Part shown: positions 59,172-64,000 of the stretch, piece after piece
Layout: each line of letters opens with the position of its first letter
How positions within the stretch are numbered: the stretch's first letter is position 1
DNA from: SIG440 sp045586925
GTDB lineage: Bacteria > Bacillota > Clostridia > Monoglobales > Monoglobaceae
NCBI GenBank assembly: GCA_045586925.1
Contig: JAZNBG010000005.1
Span: 49,680-113,679, forward strand
Direction: 5' to 3'
Length of the DNA: 64,000 bases
Notes under the pieces: model-generated
The model's database searches: none
Seen by the model: the letters and a program-made list of their open reading frames with translations, nothing else
What the model was told of the DNA's origin: nothing
Translations under genes and position numbers: made by a program

Positions 59172-59356
59172 AGCCTTTCTGCCCACAAATAGTAATTAAC
59201 AATATACACGCAACTCATTGTGGGCAGATAAGGCGTGTAGTGGAAATTACGCACATCGCCGTTTTGTGCCTTTCAGGTACAAAAGCCCGGCGGTGCAATA
59301 AATTCCACCGTGGGTTTAACGTGATTTTTCACGTTAATCCCTCCCTTGTGCCAATC
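59172..59356 (-). other. Hairpin-rich gap between capsid and connector genes
   Basis: TTAACGTGA/TCACGTTAA (59316-59324, 59329-59337), CGGTG/CACCG, TTTTGT/ACAAAA and TCTGCCCACAA/TTGTGGGCAGA (59178-59188, 59218-59228) follow one another directly after the capsid stop. No U-run follows any of them. Confidence 0.5.
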
Positions 59357-60232
59357 TTAGTTTGCGGCGTGGTGCAGGTAGATACCCTTTACCTTGTTTT
59401 CATACACATCAGCAATGCCGTATGAACGATAGAAGAACTTCCACGCATCGGATACCTGATTTTCCTCGGGTGTCACAACCTTGCTAACCAGATGCTTCTG
59501 ATACTGAATAGCGGCAGACTTTTCAACAATCATAAAGTTGATATTCTTGCCACCCTGAGCAGATTTCACATAATGACCTGCAGTTTCGCCGTCTGATGAA
59601 CCGTCATAAAGGCTGATTGCAGTATAAAATCTGCTCTGCGGAACCTTAACAATCTGCGAAAAGCTGTCAAGAACCGCCTTTGACTTTGTTGTATCAATGT
59701 TCATAACCCCATTATAAAGTGTGGGTGTAATAAACAGAATTCTTGACTCCATAGGAACTTCATTTTCGTCCATAGAATTCTGTGCTGCAATAAGTGCCGC
59801 AAGCGTTTCCTCGGCTGCAGTAAGGTCTGCAGATACTTTTGTGATACCTTCTGTGCCTGCATACTGAGCAAAACGGAAGGCATCAATCTCAGGTGCTGCC
59901 TTGGTGCGTACAAACTCGCCCGAAAGCTGACCGAATGCCACACCTGCTGTTTCTTCGTTGTCCATTGCATCAACGGTAAACGAACGTCCTCTCTCATAAT
60001 TAAAAGTAACTGTTTCATTGGTAAGGGTTACATCACCGCTTACATAACCGCCCTCTCTGCTGTAATCCGCAAGACCGTCCATTGACATTTTGGGAATTAC
60101 AATTTCATTTGCATTGGCACCCATTTTAACAAGACGGTTGTTGCCGTCAAGCACGGATGTAACAGATGAAATCTTGTACACCTCGTCAAGAGTGTCAATA
60201 TACTGTTTGAATTTTTCAATTGCATTTGCCAT
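59357..60232 (-). CDS. Major capsid protein
   Basis: This is a protein of 291 residues with an HK97-like pattern. An N-terminal helical arm (ANAIEKFKQYIDTLDEVYK) is followed by VIPKMSMDGLADYSREGGYVSGDVTLTNETVTFNYERGRSFTVDAMD, a P-domain region and an A-domain (ILFITPTLYNGVMN, VKVPQSRFYTA). It lies directly after the scaffold gene, as expected. ATG at 60232 has AAGGAG upstream. Confidence 0.92.
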   Translation of the reverse strand: MANAIEKFKQYIDTLDEVYKISSVTSVLDGNNRLVKMGANANEIVIPKMSMDGLADYSREGGYVSGDVTLTNETVTFNYERGRSFTVDAMDNEETAGVAFGQLSGEFVRTKAAPEIDAFRFAQYAGTEGITKVSADLTAAEETLAALIAAQNSMDENEVPMESRILFITPTLYNGVMNIDTTKSKAVLDSFSQIVKVPQSRFYTAISLYDGSSDGETAGHYVKSAQGGKNINFMIVEKSAAIQYQKHLVSKVVTPEENQVSDAWKFFYRSYGIADVYENKVKGIYLHHAAN

Positions 60233-60250
60233 AAATTATCTCTCCTTTTC

Positions 60251-60814
60251 TTATTTGTCTGCAGGCAAGCCCATAATCTCGCGAATATCACCACGGCTCA
60301 GCTCTCCGCCAAAGCCCATAGTTGACGCAACAACAGCAGGCGTGTCGCAAGGCTCTGCAAAAAGGTTTTCGGAATCCTTTGTGATTTCTTCAAAAATCTC
60401 GTTGTCTGCCCTACCCTGATTTTTGTCGCTTTGAACGGCTTCGCAAAAGCTGTCAAAAATTCCCTTTCGAGTGTAACCGTTAAGGAACTTGGCATCCCCC
60501 ACAACCGCCGCAAAACGACTTTCAATATCTGCCGTCTTTGCTTCTTTCTCGTCCTGAACACGTCTGTCATCAATGATTTTTTGCAGCTCTTCTGCTCGTT
60601 TTTTAATTTCTTCTGCCTCACATTGACCCAGACGGAGCGCATCCAGTTCGCTTTCCATCTCCGCAATTTTAAGCGCATTGCCCTCAAGCTCGGTTTTCAG
60701 TTCTTCTGTTCCCCGCTTGGCTTTTCCGATGTCCAGAGAATTAATGTCAAGAATTTTTTTCAGCTGTTCTTCCGAAATTCCCTCAACAATTCCTCTTAAA
60801 TCATCTCTTGTCAT
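60251..60814 (-). CDS. Phage scaffolding protein (GP20-like)
   Basis: This is a protein of 187 residues. A coiled coil over residues ~30-110 (KAKRGTEELKTELEGNALKIAEMESELDAL) leads to a C-terminal capsid-binding region (KFLNGYTRKGIFDSF). This is the PF06810 minor structural GP20/scaffold pattern. It precedes the capsid gene by 18 bases. It directs procapsid assembly and is then lost. Confidence 0.85.
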   Translation of the reverse strand: MTRDDLRGIVEGISEEQLKKILDINSLDIGKAKRGTEELKTELEGNALKIAEMESELDALRLGQCEAEEIKKRAEELQKIIDDRRVQDEKEAKTADIESRFAAVVGDAKFLNGYTRKGIFDSFCEAVQSDKNQGRADNEIFEEITKDSENLFAEPCDTPAVVASTMGFGGELSRGDIREIMGLPADK

Positions 60815-60906
60815 AATACATCATCCTTTCAGTTTGTTTTCGCAGTTACTTTCTGCATTGGACTTGTTAGTTTATCGACATCCCGGTCAAATATATTAAA
60901 TTTTAT

Positions 60907-62238
60907 TTATTTACTTGCTGATGTCTTTACCTTTGCCGTTTCCTCGTCTTCACCAAAATACCACATTCTGAACTCCCATGGAGCCATAATTCCGCTTTCA
61001 ACCAAAGACTGCTTTTCTTCAAACTGGGTCTTGCGGTCTGCCTCGATGCTGTCATCAAAGTCAAATGACACACTGTAGGTACCCTTTGGTGCAAGATTAT
61101 AAAGCGTACACCACACATCCATTGCATAAACAAGCTCAAGAAGGGCGTTCTTCAGTGCCTTTTGATTGTCCGAAACGGTTGCATAACTTCTTTGTTTTGA
61201 TGCACGGATTTCCTCTGCAGTCTTTTCGGTGTCGCTTACCTCAGACAGCGTTCCATAGGCAAACCCGCAGTTAAACTCAATTTGTCTTAAAATACGGTTA
61301 AGCCCCTTTGTAAGCTCGCCTTCACGAAGCTCGGGCGACCATTCACGGAAGAAGTCCATATCCTCAACCTCTAAAGTCCTGTAAAGTCGCTTGTCAGGAA
61401 GTCTTGGTCTGCCATCCTTATCACGTTTAAACGCCATTGCGTTGGCAACAAGTGCCCTCTCGCCGCTTTCAAACTCCCACAAAAGACGGGAATATTGCCT
61501 GTCTGCATCGACAATTAAATTTACCGCATTGGCATATACCGAAACCCCAAGCGGCGAATTTGAATCAATTGTGTTTGCAATTGCAGGTCTGAAATAACCA
61601 AACAAAGGCTGATTAACATTTTTAATTGCCAGACTTTGTGCAAGGTCCTTCCATTCCTCCACCTCACCAAGCGGAACGCTTTTGCCAAGATAATCTTGAC
61701 TGTTGCTGCAAAATGCCTGATTGGTGATTTCGTATGTGCCGTCTTTGATGCTGTGCCCCTCAAGACGTGTATAATATCTTGACCCGATTTTGCGTGTCTG
61801 TACAAAAACCGCACCACGAATTTTGCCTGTTTCGTCAAATTCTGTGGGGAAGAACTTGTCTGCCTGAATAAAATCAACCTTAATCCTGCCACCCGAAACA
61901 TATGGCTTCAGCACAAGCCCACCCTTGGCACAGCCGTATTCAACCGGAATTCTTATACTATCAATCACATCACGGTAACATTCGTCAAGAAATTCCCCAC
62001 GCTTGCCGCCTGAAACTCTTGAATTCATCTCCACCGTAATAAGCCTTGCCATCTCGAATGAAATTGCCGCAGGCAGATGAAGTCCCTCACGTTCCTCATA
62101 CAGCTCCTTCCATACCCTTTGGGCACGGCTCATCTCATCAGACACCGCAATATCTGCAGCTATCGCCGTACCAACCACTCTTTTGTCAAACATACCTTTT
62201 CTCATCCTTCCGATAAAATCTTTTATATTTTCAAACAT
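60907..62238 (-). CDS. Phage portal protein (SPP1/A118 type)
   Basis: This is a protein of 443 residues. AISFEMARLITVEMNSRVSGG, GCAKGGLVLKPYVSGGRIKVDFIQADKFFPTEFD, SPLGVSVYANAVNLIVDADRQYSRLLWEFESGERAL and SDTEKTAEEIRASKQRSYATV are portal family blocks. A dodecamer would form the DNA channel at the capsid vertex. It lies between terminase and scaffold. The 92-base gap after it (60815-60906) shows nothing notable. Confidence 0.92.
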   Translation of the reverse strand: MFENIKDFIGRMRKGMFDKRVVGTAIAADIAVSDEMSRAQRVWKELYEEREGLHLPAAISFEMARLITVEMNSRVSGGKRGEFLDECYRDVIDSIRIPVEYGCAKGGLVLKPYVSGGRIKVDFIQADKFFPTEFDETGKIRGAVFVQTRKIGSRYYTRLEGHSIKDGTYEITNQAFCSNSQDYLGKSVPLGEVEEWKDLAQSLAIKNVNQPLFGYFRPAIANTIDSNSPLGVSVYANAVNLIVDADRQYSRLLWEFESGERALVANAMAFKRDKDGRPRLPDKRLYRTLEVEDMDFFREWSPELREGELTKGLNRILRQIEFNCGFAYGTLSEVSDTEKTAEEIRASKQRSYATVSDNQKALKNALLELVYAMDVWCTLYNLAPKGTYSVSFDFDDSIEADRKTQFEEKQSLVESGIMAPWEFRMWYFGEDEETAKVKTSASK

Positions 62239-62253
62239 AACATTTTCTCCCTT

Positions 62254-63459
62254 TTACAAAAGTCTTTTCCCTGCAATCGTGGCACAGAAATACCTTATAT
62301 CATCCATAGCATGATCAAACTCCTTTACCACAGTATCCTGAGTGGCACTCTCGTCCCAGCAATATGTGCCGAATTCACGAATTGTATCCGTGCAGCTTTT
62401 GTGGACAAACAATCTCCCGCTTTGCAGAAGGCTGCCGGTAATCCGTATGCCATTCAGCACATTGTTATCAGCCTTTCTCACATTAAACTCACCGTGACGT
62501 CGTATTGTTGCAATAAAGCTTGCAGCCGAAGGGTCGATAATTACACACTTTATATCATAGCCGTCTGCCAATTCCCGAAGTCGCTCGTAATATTCCTCGT
62601 CGGTAAGGAGCTTTTTTGTCTTTTTGCCCGAGTAATAGCTTTCCCTAAGTCTTATCGCACAACCATCATCCAGCCTCCAAAGCCCCATACTGCAAGGGTT
62701 AAGTGTTCCATAGTCAATTGATATGTAATACTCTGCCACACACGATGGGGGTGGTATTTCCTCCACAATATGAAGGCGTGGCTCAAACATAGGATAAACA
62801 AGCCCCTCGGCACTGCACCACTCGCCAAGTATAAAGCGTCGGTAAAAAACACCCGTATATTCCTTTTTAAGAGCCTCGACATATTTCTTATCAAGAAATG
62901 TGTTATCATCAATCAAAAATTCCATCAGCAAAAAGTCAAGCTCGTCGCGTCGGTCAATAAACTTTTGCTTAAACCAGTGATTAGGATTGTCGGGATTGGT
63001 TGTCCCAAAAAGCTTTGCCCCCGTCTGCGACAGTCGTGACAGCAGCATTCCAAAAAATTCCTCGGTATAGAGTGTTATCTCGTCACAGTACGCACCTTGC
63101 AAGGTCATTCCCCGGATTTTGCTTTCTGCCTCGGCGTCGCTGACACCCTCAAAGTATATCCGCCTTCCGTATAAAACACCTTCTTTTTTGGATATCGAAT
63201 ATTTAAAATTGTTCTTCCCCGCCAACTCCTCAAGCAAATCAAGACAGTTTCGCTTGAGGGTTGACAGGGTCTTTGCCGTCATCAGATAGCACCCCTCCGT
63301 CGGCATATTGCGTATCCACACACACCACAGAACCAAGCTTATCCACGTCTTACCCGACCTGACACTGCCGTGCAGAATATTCAGGCGCCTTAAACCACCA
63401 CTTTTTGCAAGCTCCATCAGCTGATTTTGCTTTTCAGTCAGCTTTTTGTAAATTCTCAT
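62254..63459 (-). CDS. terL: Terminase large subunit (PBSX type)
   Basis: This is a protein of 401 residues. The Walker A motif is LHGSVRSGKTWIS near residue 30 and Walker B GAYCDEITLYTEEFF near 135. The C-terminal RNase-H-like nuclease shows SIDYGTLNP, KCVIIDPSAASF and the final acidic DHAMDDIRYF. It packages DNA with the small subunit encoded 4 bases upstream. No disruption is visible. Confidence 0.95.
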   Translation of the reverse strand: MRIYKKLTEKQNQLMELAKSGGLRRLNILHGSVRSGKTWISLVLWCVWIRNMPTEGCYLMTAKTLSTLKRNCLDLLEELAGKNNFKYSISKKEGVLYGRRIYFEGVSDAEAESKIRGMTLQGAYCDEITLYTEEFFGMLLSRLSQTGAKLFGTTNPDNPNHWFKQKFIDRRDELDFLLMEFLIDDNTFLDKKYVEALKKEYTGVFYRRFILGEWCSAEGLVYPMFEPRLHIVEEIPPPSCVAEYYISIDYGTLNPCSMGLWRLDDGCAIRLRESYYSGKKTKKLLTDEEYYERLRELADGYDIKCVIIDPSAASFIATIRRHGEFNVRKADNNVLNGIRITGSLLQSGRLFVHKSCTDTIREFGTYCWDESATQDTVVKEFDHAMDDIRYFCATIAGKRLL

Positions 63460-63463
63460 TTAT

Positions 63464-63715
63464 CTATTTCACATCCTCAAAATCATCAAACAAATTGGCA
63501 AGAGTTCCATCTGCTGACAAATCCCTCTCGCCGTTGCCAAAGGTATTTATTAAAGTTCCCATTGCAGACGAAAGCTGGTTAAGAGGTGCATTAGATATTC
63601 TTTCGGGGTCGCCTATTTCTTGCATTATGCAGTCAATAAGCTTGCATACATCCTTCTTTTTGTTTCGAATATATTCCGATATAACATTATCCTCATCTGC
63701 CTTTTTCTTTGCCAC
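63464..63715 (-). CDS. Putative terminase small subunit
   Basis: This is a protein of 83 residues from GTG at 63715, which follows GAGGTG; the alternative GTG at 63724 is inside that site. EDNVISEYIRNKKKDVCKLIDCIMQEIGDPERI and SSAMGTLINTFG are helical. It is short for a terminase small subunit, and no clear HTH is seen; the assignment rests on position before terL. It could also be a separate small regulator. Confidence 0.5.
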   Translation of the reverse strand: MAKKKADEDNVISEYIRNKKKDVCKLIDCIMQEIGDPERISNAPLNQLSSAMGTLINTFGNGERDLSADGTLANLFDDFEDVK

Positions 63716-64000
63716 AACTTTCACCTCGCTAGCTATAAAAAACTCATCTATACTTTAATTATACCTTTCCAAAAACGGACAAAACGGACAATATAGTCCG
63801 TTTTGTCACAGCTTGATGACTTTGGCATCAAGCTGTGAAGACACTGAGAAACGAAGTGTATATTTTGTGAAATCGTTTTCGTCGGCGTACGTGGGTACGG
63901 TAGAGCACGATTCCGCAAAAAGCAAGAGGCGGCACAGTTTTCATCGGGAAAACTGTTCCGTTTACCATATCGCGGTTTGTCATAAACACCATACCCTACA
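63716..64000. other. Right-edge interval with two nested inverted repeats and an open frame
   Basis: GACAAAACGGAC (63778-63789) and its complement (63796-63807), then TCACAGCTTGATG (63806-63818) and its complement (63826-63838), form two adjacent stems upstream of the late genes. A minus-strand frame is open from the edge to a TAG at 63748-63750, but with no recognised product. A TATAAT (63758-63763, minus) has no good -35. Confidence 0.5.

Noticed and set aside
1..64000. CRISPR arrays, tRNA or rRNA genes, complete insertion sequences
   Set aside because: No regularly spaced direct repeats of CRISPR size, no cloverleaf with a TTCGAATC-like arm, and no transposase-like frame were found. The only regular repeat array is the 23-bp iteron set in repA.

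Overview
The window reads as a chromosome segment of an anaerobic, endospore-forming Gram-positive bacterium of the class Clostridia. spoIIE, enolase and recD2 are chromosomal genes of that type, ribosome binding sites are AGGAGG-like, and SLH-domain surface proteins occur beside a YesM/YesN-type regulatory pair. The mix of SLH proteins, secreted beta-helix proteins and a glycan ABC importer resembles pectin-degrading gut Clostridia such as Monoglobus, but that placement is inference.

1-23830 (minus strand) is a polysaccharide-utilisation locus. From a sigma-A-like promoter at 23802-23830 run two ABC permeases, a lipoprotein binding protein, two SLH proteins, a lectin/Ig-module protein, two large GH141-like right-handed beta-helix proteins, an amidohydrolase, a cytoplasmic DUF4450-type six-hairpin glycosidase, and a second lectin/Ig-module protein cut by the window edge. 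A divergent response regulator and sensor kinase (23962-26980) probably control it. 27046-29860 holds two Gfo/Idh/MocA oxidoreductases and a sugar isomerase/epimerase, divergent from an AraC regulator (29980-30798). The expected flow is surface binding and depolymerisation, import, then cytoplasmic hydrolysis, oxidation and isomerisation.

30997-38700 is an accessory island. It carries a four-gene DUF3791/DUF3990 cassette that looks like a toxin-antitoxin unit, a RepA_N replication initiator with 23-bp iterons inside its own coding sequence, four genes of mostly unknown function behind a structured leader, a Phd-Doc toxin-antitoxin pair, and a truncated DUF559 gene. No integrase, relaxase or partition gene is visible.

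38800-48780 is chromosomal: an esterase, a CofE-like (F420 ligase family) protein divergent from a LysR regulator, a highly structured candidate non-coding RNA (41918-42126), a small protein, spoIIE with a Spo0A-type promoter, enolase, a helical-bundle protein and recD2.

48802-64000 is the late half of a siphovirus-type prophage, all on the minus strand: terminase, portal, scaffold, capsid, connectors, tail, receptor-binding protein with an SGNH esterase domain, holin and amidase. The lysis end abuts the recD2 promoter; integrase and early genes would lie beyond 64000. No tRNA, rRNA, CRISPR array or complete insertion sequence was seen.
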